From: Gordonibacter sp034932485
Lineage (GTDB): Bacteria > Actinomycetota > Coriobacteriia > Coriobacteriales > Eggerthellaceae
Length of the DNA: 64,000 bases
Assembly (NCBI GenBank): GCA_034932485.1
Contig: JAYFOQ010000001.1
Location: forward strand, 22,370 to 86,369
Direction: 5' to 3'
Of the stretch, positions 49,473 to 58,529 are shown in pieces (the first letter of the stretch is position 1; each line of letters opens with the position of its first letter). The position numbers and the translations under genes were made by a program. The notes beneath the pieces are model-generated. The model saw nothing but the letters and a program-made list of their open reading frames with translations. It was not told the DNA's origin and made no database searches.

Positions 49473-50828
49473 ATGTTGTTGTGCGCACAGTACATTCTTC
49501 CCATCACGGACGAGCCGTTTCAAAACGGTGCCGTGCTGGTGCGCGACGGCCGCATCTGCGACTTAGGCGCAATCGACATGCTGAAGATGCGCTATCCCGA
49601 CGAAGAAGTGGTTGATTATGGTCAGGCTGCAATTATGCCCGGCTTAGTAGACATGCATACCCATTTGGAAAATTCTGTCATGCGTGGCATTGTTCATGAT
49701 GTGCCGTACACGACCTGGGTTTTGTCCATGCTTGAAAAAAGCGCGAAGATGGATGTGAGCGACTGGTACGACTCGGCTATTCTTGGCGGTCTTGAGGCGC
49801 TGTCTAGCGGTATTACGTGCGTCGCCGATATTACCACCACCGGTGCCCCTTGCACGGCCACCCAGAAACTGGGTATGCGCAGCGTTATCTATCGCGAAGT
49901 GGGCGCTATGGACAAACGTCGCGTCGATTACGCTATGCGGGTGGCGGAAAATGACATTCTGCACTGGCGTGAGGAGGTGGACTCGGACCGTATCACCATT
50001 GGCGTAGCTCCTACGGCTATCTATGCGTGTCATCCGTCGGTGTTCGGTAAAGTTTCAGAGTTCGCCTGTCGTGAGAATCTGCCGGTTGCAATGCATTTGG
50101 CAGGCAGCCAAGAGGAATACAAGTTTATCAAATACGGTTCGTCGCCGTTTTCTGTACACACGATGGATCAGAAGCGCGGCTACGTAGAAATTCCGCCTTG
50201 GTTGCCCACAGGCACCACGCCTGTACGTTATGCGCTGAATTGGGGAGCCTTTGAGTCTCCCAACGTGGTTGCTATTCATTGTGTGCATGTGGACGATGAG
50301 GATATAAAGAAGCTAAAGGAATATGACGTAGCAGTGGCTGTCTGCCCGCGTTGCAATGCTCAACTTGGTATGGGCGTGGCTCCGCTGACAGAATTTGTAC
50401 GCGCTGGCCTACGCACCGGCTTGGGTACCGATTCGCCAGCTGCCACCGACTCGACGGACATGCTCGCCGAGATGCGCATCGGCATGCTAGTGCAGCGTGC
50501 CGTAAATGTGAATGAGTTCCTCGATTCGCAAACGATGCTGGAAATGGCTACTATAGGTGGCGCTCGGGCATTGAGACTTGACGACAAAATTGGATCGCTG
50601 GAGGTAGGCAAATGTGCCGATATCATTGCCGTAGATCTTTCCGGGTCGCACCAGACACCCACGACTGATCCTGTGTCGGCAGTGGTAAATACGTGCAGTG
50701 GTGCCGATGTTCTCATGACCATGGTTGACGGTAAGCCATTGTACGAGAAAAGCAAATGGCATGTTGATGTGGAAGTGGCAAAGAACATCGCTCGCGTTAT
50801 CGAAATTCGTGGAAAACTGAGGGTGTAG
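49473..50828 (+). CDS. Amidohydrolase (S-adenosylhomocysteine/5'-methylthioadenosine or guanine deaminase-like)
   Basis: A 451-residue metal-dependent hydrolase. GLVDMHTHLENSVMRG contains the HxH pair and the exit loop; MHLAGSQEE and HCVHVDDEDI supply further metal His; GLGTDSPAATDSTDMLAEMR supplies the catalytic Asp. The C-terminal VGKCADIIAVDLSGSHQTP is the beta domain. This is the MtaD/TrzA/GuaD group of the family, so the substrate could be a methylthio- or hydroxy-purine nucleoside, guanine or a similar amine. The ATG at 49473 follows an extended -10 promoter; the in-frame ATG at 49347 would add 42 atypical residues. Three bases after its stop the small membrane protein starts. Confidence 0.9.
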   Translation: MLLCAQYILPITDEPFQNGAVLVRDGRICDLGAIDMLKMRYPDEEVVDYGQAAIMPGLVDMHTHLENSVMRGIVHDVPYTTWVLSMLEKSAKMDVSDWYDSAILGGLEALSSGITCVADITTTGAPCTATQKLGMRSVIYREVGAMDKRRVDYAMRVAENDILHWREEVDSDRITIGVAPTAIYACHPSVFGKVSEFACRENLPVAMHLAGSQEEYKFIKYGSSPFSVHTMDQKRGYVEIPPWLPTGTTPVRYALNWGAFESPNVVAIHCVHVDDEDIKKLKEYDVAVAVCPRCNAQLGMGVAPLTEFVRAGLRTGLGTDSPAATDSTDMLAEMRIGMLVQRAVNVNEFLDSQTMLEMATIGGARALRLDDKIGSLEVGKCADIIAVDLSGSHQTPTTDPVSAVVNTCSGADVLMTMVDGKPLYEKSKWHVDVEVAKNIARVIEIRGKLRV

Positions 50829-50831
50829 CAC

Positions 50832-51032
50832 ATGGCAAAGCAGCAAAAATTGACGGCGCAACAAAAAAGCGAGCGCATCAGGCAGGCTCAAGAACGGGAG
50901 CGTCGAGATAAAGAACGGCGTGAGCGTTCGGAAAAGACTAAGAAGATATTCACCATTGTCATTTGCGTTGTACTGGTACTGGCCTTGGGTATACCCACGA
51001 TGGCTTTGGCTTTTTTAGGTAACGGTAGCTAG
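50832..51032 (+). CDS. Small single-helix membrane protein with charged coiled N-terminus
   Basis: A 66-residue protein of unknown function: residues 1-38 are strongly charged (QQKSERIRQAQERERRDK) and look like an amphipathic helix or coiled coil; residues 39-62 are one transmembrane helix (IFTIVICVVLVLALGIPTMALAF). It is 3 bases after the amidohydrolase stop, so it is probably co-translated. The layout resembles small membrane partners in Actinobacteria but I assign no function. Confidence 0.7.
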   Translation: MAKQQKLTAQQKSERIRQAQERERRDKERRERSEKTKKIFTIVICVVLVLALGIPTMALAFLGNGS

Positions 51033-51139
51033 GCGAGTTTGCTACTCTGATGCCTGGTGTTTCTTGCAGGAGACAAACTCGTTTTCGCTAGTTGTTTTTT
51101 CTGTAGAGGCTAGGTAGGTACGGCGTCGGTGTACGTTTG

Positions 51140-51148
51140 TGATACTAT
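51140..51148 (+). promoter_or_regulatory. Extended -10 promoter for tatA
   Basis: TGATACTAT has the extended -10 form, about 55 bases before the tatA TTG start; a TACTATAAAT overlap could also serve. Confidence 0.45.
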
Positions 51149-51204
51149 AAATCGTTGCCCATCGGGTACGGTAAGAATAGCGAGACAGCGCAAAGGGGTT
51201 TGCT

Positions 51205-52089
51205 TTGTTTGGTATAGGTGGATTTGAGCTTTTCCTCATCCTGCTGTTTGGGTTCCTAATTTTTGGGCCCGACAAATTGCCAGCGATGGCTAAGACATTG
51301 GGTAAGGCTATTGCGAAATTCAGGAACGCCCAAGAAGAGATGAATAAGGTCATTAAGACCGAAGTGTTTGATCCTAACTCTGACGAGCCGTTTAAGAACC
51401 CGCTTGATGTGCTGGCGAAAGCTGGCGAGAGTGGTAAGGCGGACAAAGACGAGAAGCAGGAAAGCTTCTCTGAGCGCAAAGCTCGCTACGATAAAGAGCG
51501 CGCTGCTAAAAAGGCCCAAGAAGCCGAGAAAGCTGCTGAGGGAACGACCACAGAAGTGGCGACAGGTGTATCTGCGGCGAGTGCTACGACAAAGGTGGCA
51601 GAGGCGAAGCCGGTTGCCAAGCCTGACGGATCGTTCGAGAAGCCAGCTGCCACATCGGCTTCGGTTGAAGCCGCAAAGAGCACTACTACTTCTGTAGCGA
51701 GCGAGCCAGTTAAGGTGAAGCCGTCGGCCGACGAACTGTACGGCACCAAGCCAGTGGCAAAGAAAGCAGCTGCCCCAAAGACGACTACGCCAGCGGATAC
51801 GGCCGCTGCGACACCTGTGGCAGCTAAAACTGCGGCTACAAAGCCTGCAGCTTCTCGATCTACGAAGTCTGCGGTGGCCGATAAGCCAGCCGCCTCTCGT
51901 GCATCTGCTTCTAAAGCGACCACCTCAAAATCGACAGCAAAGCCTGCGGTTGCCAAAACCGATGCGGAAAAAGCAGCTGCCCGTTCGGCAGCTGCAAAGA
52001 AAGCTGCTGCTACGCGTGCTGCAAACAGAAAGGCTGCCGAGGCAACCGCCAAAGCTACGCCCAAGACCGCGAACGAGAAGGGGGAATAA
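51205..52089 (+). CDS. tatA: Twin-arginine translocase TatA/TatB-type subunit with a long low-complexity tail
   Basis: A 294-residue protein. Residues 1-22 are the TatA/B transmembrane helix with the FGP hinge (ELFLILLFGFLIFGPDKLPAMAKTLGKAIAKFRNAQEEMNKVI), followed by an amphipathic helix. The last 200 residues are Ala/Lys/Thr/Ser/Pro-rich and strongly cationic (many AAKPAA-like, KSTA-like repeats), far longer than a usual TatA of 50-100 residues. It may span the cell wall or bind partners; this is inference. The start is TTG 51205, with AAGGGG about 8 bases before. TatC begins 3 bases after its stop. The pair should export the RR-signal flavoproteins of this window. Confidence 0.85.
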   Translation: MFGIGGFELFLILLFGFLIFGPDKLPAMAKTLGKAIAKFRNAQEEMNKVIKTEVFDPNSDEPFKNPLDVLAKAGESGKADKDEKQESFSERKARYDKERAAKKAQEAEKAAEGTTTEVATGVSAASATTKVAEAKPVAKPDGSFEKPAATSASVEAAKSTTTSVASEPVKVKPSADELYGTKPVAKKAAAPKTTTPADTAAATPVAAKTAATKPAASRSTKSAVADKPAASRASASKATTSKSTAKPAVAKTDAEKAAARSAAAKKAAATRAANRKAAEATAKATPKTANEKGE

Positions 52090-52092
52090 ACC

Positions 52093-52926
52093 ATGCCTGT
52101 CGGACCGGCACGTATGCCCTTGTTCGATCACCTGGGCGAGCTGCGCATGCGCCTTGTGCGCATCATTGCATGCCTCGCCGTTGCAGTGGTCGTGTTTTAT
52201 ATGGCTTCGAATACCGTTGCCCAGTTTCTTATTCAGCCGATAGGCGATTTCTTCCCCAAAGGGCCGGACGGAATGCCCCTACTTACGGCTATCGATCCTT
52301 TTGAGTCGTTTTCGGTTCGTTTTAAGATAGCGTTTTTCTCGGGAATTGTGGCAACATCGCCCGTTATTATTTGGCAAATTCTTGCGTTCTTTCTACCGGC
52401 GTTGAAGCCGAGTGAACGTAAGTGGTTTGTTCCCACGTTTGCGGCTGCGGTGGCTTTGTTTATCTTTGGCGCAGTGTTTTGCTATCTGATTATTCTGAAT
52501 CCTGCTTTTGAATGGTTAACCGATCAGGCATCGGGATTTGCTCAGATCCTCCCACGTGCTTCGTCATATATTGACATTATTATCAAATTTGAGCTGGGTT
52601 TCGGCTTTGCCTTTGAGTTGCCGCTCGTTGTGTTCTATCTGGTGGTATTCAACGTTGTTCCGTATAAGAAGTTGCGTGCTAGCTGGCGTGTTGTCTATGT
52701 TGGCCTCATGGTGTTTTCTGCAGTGGTTACGCCCGACGCATCACCTGTTACCATGTTGCTCATGTTTGCTGCACTGATTGGTTTATACGAAGGTAGTCTG
52801 CTTATTTCTCGTTTGGTTTTAGGAAAGCGTATTAAGAAGCAAAACGAAGAACTGGAAGCCGAAGAGGCTGAAGAGGCGGCTCAGGAATTGGCGTATCAGA
52901 AGGAAAAGAAAGCAAAGAAGTCCTAG
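52093..52926 (+). CDS. tatC: Sec-independent protein translocase TatC
   Basis: A 277-residue six-helix membrane protein that recognises twin-arginine signal peptides. MPLFDHLGELRMRLVRI is the conserved opening (FDHLxELRxR), PFESFSVRFKIAFF, PALKPSERKW and FELGFGFAFELPLVVFYL are signature stretches. A C-terminal cationic tail (KKQNEELEAEEAEEAAQ...KKAKKS) follows the last helix. AAGGGGG is before the ATG. Followed by a strong terminator. Confidence 0.95.
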   Translation: MPVGPARMPLFDHLGELRMRLVRIIACLAVAVVVFYMASNTVAQFLIQPIGDFFPKGPDGMPLLTAIDPFESFSVRFKIAFFSGIVATSPVIIWQILAFFLPALKPSERKWFVPTFAAAVALFIFGAVFCYLIILNPAFEWLTDQASGFAQILPRASSYIDIIIKFELGFGFAFELPLVVFYLVVFNVVPYKKLRASWRVVYVGLMVFSAVVTPDASPVTMLLMFAALIGLYEGSLLISRLVLGKRIKKQNEELEAEEAEEAAQELAYQKEKKAKKS

Positions 52927-52944
52927 CTTCTGGTAGCGTGAGTG

Positions 52945-52979
52945 CCGGCCCGTCGCATTGCGGCGGGCCGTTTGTTTTT
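52945..52979 (+). terminator. Intrinsic terminator after tatC
   Basis: CGGCCCGTCGC pairs with GCGGCGGGCCG (one G-U pair) around a 3-base loop and is followed by TTTGTTTTT, a strong intrinsic terminator ending the tatA-tatC transcript. Confidence 0.9.
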
Positions 52980-53093
52980 CTGGTCGCTGATCTCTTCCGC
53001 TGACGCACTGCCGCTGTTCGATACGTCTGGGTTCGGCTACTATAAGGACAATACATAATTGAGCGGTATCCCGAGGCAAGCGAAGGGAGCGCC

Positions 53094-53480
53094 ATGCACG
53101 AATTGGGAATTATGACGGGCGTCATGGACGCCGTTGAAACGTCGGCAAAACAAGCTGGTGCCGATAGGGTGCTTAAAGTGAACCTGTCGGTGGGTGAGAT
53201 GACCGAAGCCATTGAAGATGCGTTACGTTTTGCGTTCGAGGCGTTATCTGAGCAATCGGAGTATGCACTGCTTACTGGTGCGAAGCTGGAAATTACCATG
53301 ATCAAGCCAATGAGTCGCTGCTTGGAGTGTGGCGCCACCTACGAGCACGACCGTTTCCATATGCTGTGTCCTGAATGTGAAGGCTTCGCTACCGAACTTA
53401 TAGCTGGTCGCGAATTGCAGATAGACAGCATTGAAGTGGATATTCCCGGCGACGAAGATGAGGAGTCATCATGCAAATAG
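53094..53480 (+). CDS. hypA: Hydrogenase nickel incorporation protein HypA
   Basis: A 128-residue nickel chaperone. It opens MHELGIM, the MHE nickel-binding N-terminus. Zinc is held by CLECGATYEHDRFHMLCPEC (two CxxC pairs). VNLSVGEM and DALRFAFEAL are conserved. HypA and HypB insert nickel into [NiFe]-hydrogenases; no hydrogenase structural gene is in the window, so the target lies elsewhere. AAGGGAG precedes the ATG. It overlaps hypB by 10 bases. Confidence 0.93.
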   Translation: MHELGIMTGVMDAVETSAKQAGADRVLKVNLSVGEMTEAIEDALRFAFEALSEQSEYALLTGAKLEITMIKPMSRCLECGATYEHDRFHMLCPECEGFATELIAGRELQIDSIEVDIPGDEDEESSCK

Positions 53481-54124
53481 ATATGAAGCAACCTATTTTA
53501 GACAAGAATGATGGGTTAGCCCGCGAACTACGTGAGCGATTTGCTCAGAATAACGTGTTTGTGTTGGATCTGCTTGCCAGTCCTGGTTCGGGTAAGACCT
53601 CTACAATTTTGGCTACTATCGACGCATTGCGCGATGAGTTTAATATTGCCGTTATTGAAGGTGATATTGCTAGTAACGTAGATGCTGAGAAGATTAAAGC
53701 TCAGGGAATACCTGCTGTGCAGATAAACACAGGTGGAGCGTGTCACTTAGAAAGTGCCATGATGAAGCGTGCTGTAGAGGTGCTTGATTTGGAGCGCTTG
53801 GATTTGATTATTGTGGAGAACGTGGGCAACCTTGTGTGTCCTACCGACTTCGATCTGGGGGAGAACGCTAAAGTAATGATTCTCTCGGTGCCCGAAGGTG
53901 ATGACAAGCCCCTTAAGTATCCGGGCGTGTTTCAGGTGGCCGAGGCGGTGGTTTTGAATAAGGTTGATACCATGCCCGTATTTAACTTTGATCGCGAGGC
54001 GTTTGAGTCTTCTGTCAAGCAATTGAATCCCACTGCGCCTATTTTCCCTATCGCCGCCACGAAGGGCGATGGTGTGGATGCGTGGGCTGAGTGGCTGGCT
54101 GTGCGCATTCGCGAGATACAGTAG
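53471..54124 (+). CDS. hypB: Hydrogenase nickel incorporation GTPase HypB
   Basis: A 217-residue GTPase. LLASPGSGKTSTILATI is the P-loop, VIEGDIASNVDAEKIKAQGIPAVQINTGGACHLESAMM contains the switch and metal Cys/His (GGACHL), VENVGNLVCPTDFDLGE and VLNKVDTM follow. It lacks both the N-terminal CxxCGC metal motif and a His-rich stretch found in some HypB, so nickel storage is not expected. The start lies in the hypA 3' end with GAGGAG before. NadE follows 9 bases after its stop. Confidence 0.93.
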   Translation: MQIDMKQPILDKNDGLARELRERFAQNNVFVLDLLASPGSGKTSTILATIDALRDEFNIAVIEGDIASNVDAEKIKAQGIPAVQINTGGACHLESAMMKRAVEVLDLERLDLIIVENVGNLVCPTDFDLGENAKVMILSVPEGDDKPLKYPGVFQVAEAVVLNKVDTMPVFNFDREAFESSVKQLNPTAPIFPIAATKGDGVDAWAEWLAVRIREIQ

Positions 54125-54133
54125 GTTTATGTT

Positions 54134-54952
54134 ATGCGGACGAGCGAACAATACCGAGAGTGTGTCGAGGCCTTGCGTGTGTTTGCGCAGGGCGCAGGAT
54201 TTTCCGATGTCGTCATAGGGCTTTCAGGTGGTATGGATTCCAGCCTTGTGGCGGTCATGTGTGTCGAGGCGTTTGGAACTGAGCGGGTACATGGAGTATT
54301 GTTACCCGGTCCCTATTCGAGCAACCATTCTGTCGAGGATGCCCAGGATTTGGCTGAGCGGCTCGGTATTGAAACGCAAACCGTGTCGGTACTCGATCCC
54401 TATCGGGCGTTTGAAAAGGTGTTGGCAAGTGCGTGTGGCGGTGCGCTCACGGGAATTGCTGCCCAAAATACGCAGGCTCGCTGTCGTATGGTATGCCTGA
54501 TGGCACTCTCCAACGCGTATGGGTGGATGTTGGTTAATACTGGCAATAAGAGTGAAGCTATGATGGGTTATTCTACGCTCTATGGTGATACCGCCGGAGC
54601 GTTTGCGCCAATTGGGGGTCTTTATAAAACCGAGGTGTATTCGGTTGCTCGCTGGCGTAACGACCATGAGCAGGGCAGCGGTGCCCTCTCGCCCATTCCC
54701 GAGCGGGTGTTCTTGAAGCCTCCAAGCGCAGAACTTGCGCCTGGGCAGGATGACGAAACCAGCATGGGGATAGATTATTCCACACTCGATGCTTTACTGA
54801 AGGCTCACGTCGAGCACGGCTTGAATGCTGCTGAGCTGTGTGATGCAGGATTTGAGGCTTCTTCGGTTAGACATGTACTGGATACCATACGGGCGACGAC
54901 TTTTAAACGAGATTTGGAGCCTCCTTATCCTAGAGCAGATTTCTATCGGTAG
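54134..54952 (+). CDS. nadE: NAD(+) synthetase, ammonia-dependent type
   Basis: A 272-residue amidotransferase-fold ligase that makes NAD from deamido-NAD, ATP and ammonia. IGLSGGMDSSLVAVMCVEAFG is the PP-loop; RCRMVCLMALSNAYGWMLVNTGNKSEAMMGYSTLYGDTAGAFAPIGGLYKTEVY is the diagnostic block. The glutaminase domain of the longer NadE is absent. It follows hypB by 9 bases and no clear ribosome site is seen, suggesting coupling. Confidence 0.94.
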   Translation: MRTSEQYRECVEALRVFAQGAGFSDVVIGLSGGMDSSLVAVMCVEAFGTERVHGVLLPGPYSSNHSVEDAQDLAERLGIETQTVSVLDPYRAFEKVLASACGGALTGIAAQNTQARCRMVCLMALSNAYGWMLVNTGNKSEAMMGYSTLYGDTAGAFAPIGGLYKTEVYSVARWRNDHEQGSGALSPIPERVFLKPPSAELAPGQDDETSMGIDYSTLDALLKAHVEHGLNAAELCDAGFEASSVRHVLDTIRATTFKRDLEPPYPRADFYR

Positions 54953-55008
54953 CGTTGTTAGCGATGTGGGCTTATCGATTCTTTAATGCATGAAAGGGCA
55001 GCTGCTGC

Positions 55009-56535
55009 ATGGAGCGTCGCGCATTCTTAAAATTTGTTGGGGTATCGGCAGTTGCTGCTGCGGGTGGAGCTACGTATGCGTGTTCGTCGGGGCAGAGTAT
55101 ACCCTCACTAATTCCAGCGGCCCAAGATGATGGCGCACAGCGGGTATCCAACGACCCGAAAGTTGCCTTCTCGTCGGAGGTGGACGTACTTATTATAGGT
55201 AGCGGTATCGCAGGACTTTCAGCTGCTATGGCGCCAGCCGAGGCGGGTCGTTCGGTCATGGTGGTGGACAAGCTGGATCTTTTGGGTGGCGAGAGCTTTA
55301 GCTCAAACGGTATTATGCGGGTGAGTGGTAGCGCGTTTCAGAAATCTGCTGGTATCGACACTACTGCTATTGAGGCATGGGATGTTCGCAAACAGGAACT
55401 TGCCAATGAGGGTGTGTCTGATATCGAGTTTGCAAAACGCCTGTTTGTTACTGCGCCAGAATGGATCGATCATTTGGTGGATGGGTATCATGTTGAGTTG
55501 GCTGACCCTCGTACCTATGTAAAAACTGGCGTGCCCTCTACCATACTGCTGCCAAAGAACGGCCTCGGTGACATGGAAAGTTTTATGGTTCCTTTGCGCA
55601 ATGGGTTGGCAGAGAAGGGGGTTACGTTTTCTACCGGAATGCAGGCTGTGGCGTTTATTCAAGATGGCGACGGTTCGGTCTGCGGCATGCGCTTGGTAGC
55701 AGCAAAGACCCAGGCGGTAAGTGATATACGTGCCAAGCGCGTTGTTGTGGCTACCGGTGGATTTGCCAGTAGTCAACCACTCATTCATGCGTATGTCCCC
55801 GACCAAGAACAGGTGGCTAGCTACACCTTCGCCTCTATGGGTGAAGGGCAGGCTCTTTGCTCGGGGGTGGGCGGCAAGTTATCCGGCATGGATAAGCCAG
55901 CGTCGCTGACAGGCAAGATACCGCAGGCCTGTGCGTGGGGTATGTTCGCACCTACTCTTATTGTAGATCCTGAAGGAAAACGCTTTGCTCGCGAAGATGA
56001 TGTGAATGCAGCTGCCAACGCATGTCATGCTGATGATCGTAGTTGCTGGTGGACGGTGTTCGATAAGCAGCTAATTGAGAGTAGTCAGTCGCGTAGCGTG
56101 GCTCAGGTCACCGCTAAGCATGCAAAACGTTTAGTGGGCCCCTGTGATACGCTTGAAAATTTGGCTAAAGCTATGGCTATGCCGACCGATATGCTTAAAG
56201 CAGCACTTGATTCCTATGACAAGATGGTGGACAGCGGAAAGGATGAGACCTTTGGGCGCACCCTCTTTCTGCAGAAGCTTTCCGCTCCCTACTACGCACT
56301 GAGGCAGTCTCCGGTGCGTTACAAGACGCGCGGCGGTACAAATACCGACGGTGACGGTCGCTTATTGAATGCCACTGGATCGGCGGTGTTTGGAGTGTAC
56401 TGTTGTGGGTCGGTAGGGGCAAGTAGCCTTGAAGGTTTGGCATCAAACGGGGCCTTCGGTATGCTGGTGGGGAAGGCGGTGACCAAGGCTTTATCAGAAG
56501 AAGATAAATCGGGTTCCGCACAAGCGCCAGCGTAG
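55009..56535 (+). CDS. Exported FAD-dependent reductase, lipoprotein (fumarate reductase-like flavoprotein)
   Basis: A 508-residue flavoprotein. The signal MERRAFLKFVGVSAVAAAGGATYAC has a twin-arginine motif and a lipobox with Cys25 (YACSS). The FAD loop is LIIGSGIAGLSAAMAPAEAG. The C-terminal GVYCCGSVGASSLEGLASNGAFGMLVG replaces the Arg-containing NRLGG of fumarate reductases, so another acceptor is expected. It is a close relative of the 58530-60029 product (shared GGESF...VSGS, LLPKNGLGDM/LLPQHGIGDM, PYYA), less so of its neighbour at 56723. No haem or FMN domain is present, so a separate donor is needed. Confidence 0.87.
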   Translation: MERRAFLKFVGVSAVAAAGGATYACSSGQSIPSLIPAAQDDGAQRVSNDPKVAFSSEVDVLIIGSGIAGLSAAMAPAEAGRSVMVVDKLDLLGGESFSSNGIMRVSGSAFQKSAGIDTTAIEAWDVRKQELANEGVSDIEFAKRLFVTAPEWIDHLVDGYHVELADPRTYVKTGVPSTILLPKNGLGDMESFMVPLRNGLAEKGVTFSTGMQAVAFIQDGDGSVCGMRLVAAKTQAVSDIRAKRVVVATGGFASSQPLIHAYVPDQEQVASYTFASMGEGQALCSGVGGKLSGMDKPASLTGKIPQACAWGMFAPTLIVDPEGKRFAREDDVNAAANACHADDRSCWWTVFDKQLIESSQSRSVAQVTAKHAKRLVGPCDTLENLAKAMAMPTDMLKAALDSYDKMVDSGKDETFGRTLFLQKLSAPYYALRQSPVRYKTRGGTNTDGDGRLLNATGSAVFGVYCCGSVGASSLEGLASNGAFGMLVGKAVTKALSEEDKSGSAQAPA

Positions 56536-56722
56536 TTTTCTCCAATATAATCACTCCACGCTTTTACCTTGACGTTTGCTTAGGGGTTGCCGAGTTGAAA
56601 CCGCATAGCAACCGCCCCTTTCGCCTATCGTGCCAAAATGCTGGAAAGGCATACGTGCGATTGTCCGTTTCTCTCTGTCTATGAGGCAAGAGAACGGCGA
56701 TTCTGGTGAAAGGTGGATGAAT

Positions 56723-58378
56723 ATGACAGGGGAGAGCAGTAGTGAACATGGATCGTTGTCAGCATCACCGTTCGGCGGTGTATCCCGCCGCGCTTTTCTC
56801 GCAGGAGCTTGTGCTACTGGCGCGTTTGCGGTGATGGGCGGACTTGCTGCATGTGCTCCCGCATCTACCGGGCAGGGAAACGAAGGCGGTACGGGATCGG
56901 GAACGAGCGGCGATGCTACAACGAGTAGAAAAGCCCCCGCTTCTATCGATGCAACATATGACACCGACCTCCTTATTGTAGGAGCGGGCGGTAGTGGCCT
57001 TGCCTGTGCTGTGCAGGCGGCGCTGAATGGTATGAACTTTATCTTGGTGGAGAAGAGCGATCAGGTGGGTGGCAATGCCAGCTTTGTCGAAGGTATGTTC
57101 GCGGTGAATTCGACGTTTCAACAAGAGTTGGGCATTAACATTAAGCCAGCCGAGATTATGGAGGCGGAACTTACGCGTGGGCAGCATCGGCAAAACGGAG
57201 CATGCTGGCTTGATCTGATAAACAAGTCAGCGGAGAATATTTTGTGGTGCGGAGAGCAGGGCGTGCAGTATTCCGGTGTGGTTGATAACTATTATGGCGG
57301 ACTATTTCCCACCTTCCATTGGTTTAAAGATAACAAGGCTTCGGTTGGTTATGTTGCGCCTATGAAGGCCCAGCTTGAAACCATGAACGCGCAGATTCAC
57401 TACAAGACCACCGTCACCAGCGTGAAAATGGACGAGCATGTGGTCACGGGGGCTTATGCCGAGGGAAACGATGGCAACATTCAATACAACGCGCGTGCAG
57501 TTGTTTTTGCTACGGGTGGTTTTGGTGGTAGCCCTGATGTTATTTCCGAGCAGGGATGGGGTACCGACGGTATCCATATCGTTGGCTCTCCTGATGCTTC
57601 CGGCGATGGCTATCGTATGGCCATGGATCAAGGGGCAGATAATTTCATGCCGCAGTCGGCTCAATCTATCTTGTATGCTATCGAAGCACTTCCTCCTATC
57701 GACTTTCACGATGCAGCGCAAAACCCTATCAACGGCTACTTTGGCATCGCCGCAGGTGGACCGGTGCTGTGGGTGAATGATGCCGGTGAACGTTATAGTC
57801 GAGAGAATCTTACGGCCGACAATTTGGTGCTGCAGTGTATTCCGGGCAAGTCCAATAAAGAAAACTACGTACTATTTGACCAAGCTATATTCGATCGGTT
57901 CTTCGGTACGAACGATGCTGCGAAGAAAATGTTCACCGATTCGCTTGCATCGAACAACGGCGATAGCTTGTTTAAGGGCAATGTTCTATCGGAGTTGGCA
58001 GATAAATTCGGACTGGATACCGAGGTGCTAAAGAAAACGGTTCAGCATTACAATGATTTATGTACGGCAGGTGCTGACACCGACTTTGGCAAGACGGCCG
58101 ATCTTATGATTCCCCTCCAGGTGGCACCGTTCTATATGGCAAAACTAACCTACAGTTACTTCTTCTCAGTGGGGGGTATCACAACGGATCGGCAGCGACG
58201 GGTGCTTGATGGCGAGAAAAAACCGATTCCTGGTTTGTACGCTATTGGCAACGACGGTAGCATGCTGTATCGCAACGTGTATACCATCAATATGCCCGGA
58301 ACAGCATTTGGAAATCAGGTGAACAGCGGACGCGAAGCAGCTAATGCTGCGGAAACGTATTTGAACGGTGCCTTGTAG
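56723..58378 (+). CDS. Tat-exported FAD-dependent reductase, lipoprotein
   Basis: A 551-residue flavoprotein of the same superfamily. SRRAFLAGACATGAFAVMGGLAAC is a twin-arginine signal with a lipobox; Gly-rich low complexity (GNEGGTGSGTSGDATTS) links to the FAD loop LIVGAGGSGLACAVQAALNG. The C-terminal IPGLYAIGNDGSMLYRNVYTINMPGTAFGNQVNSG is very unlike that of the two flanking paralogues, so the substrate probably differs. The ATG at 56723 has AAGGTGG 6 bases before. The convergent flavoprotein gene follows on the other strand. Confidence 0.86.
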   Translation: MTGESSSEHGSLSASPFGGVSRRAFLAGACATGAFAVMGGLAACAPASTGQGNEGGTGSGTSGDATTSRKAPASIDATYDTDLLIVGAGGSGLACAVQAALNGMNFILVEKSDQVGGNASFVEGMFAVNSTFQQELGINIKPAEIMEAELTRGQHRQNGACWLDLINKSAENILWCGEQGVQYSGVVDNYYGGLFPTFHWFKDNKASVGYVAPMKAQLETMNAQIHYKTTVTSVKMDEHVVTGAYAEGNDGNIQYNARAVVFATGGFGGSPDVISEQGWGTDGIHIVGSPDASGDGYRMAMDQGADNFMPQSAQSILYAIEALPPIDFHDAAQNPINGYFGIAAGGPVLWVNDAGERYSRENLTADNLVLQCIPGKSNKENYVLFDQAIFDRFFGTNDAAKKMFTDSLASNNGDSLFKGNVLSELADKFGLDTEVLKKTVQHYNDLCTAGADTDFGKTADLMIPLQVAPFYMAKLTYSYFFSVGGITTDRQRRVLDGEKKPIPGLYAIGNDGSMLYRNVYTINMPGTAFGNQVNSGREAANAAETYLNGAL

Positions 58379-58450
58379 GTTTAACCAGTTGAGGATGGGT
58401 AACTTTGGTAAGTCTTTGGTGCCCTGTATTGTCCGAGGTTTGAAGAAGAT

Positions 58451-58483
58451 AAAACAGCTCCGGACTTTTGCTCGGAGCTGTTT
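58451..58483. terminator. Bidirectional terminator between convergent flavoprotein genes
   Basis: AAAACAGCTCCG and CGGAGCTGTTT form a 10- to 11-bp stem around a 10-base loop, with A-run on one side and T-run on the other, so it can end both transcripts. Confidence 0.8.
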
Positions 58484-58529
58484 CGATGAAGGGGAGAGAG
58501 TGGGCTTTATTTGCGAGCACTCTTTTCTG

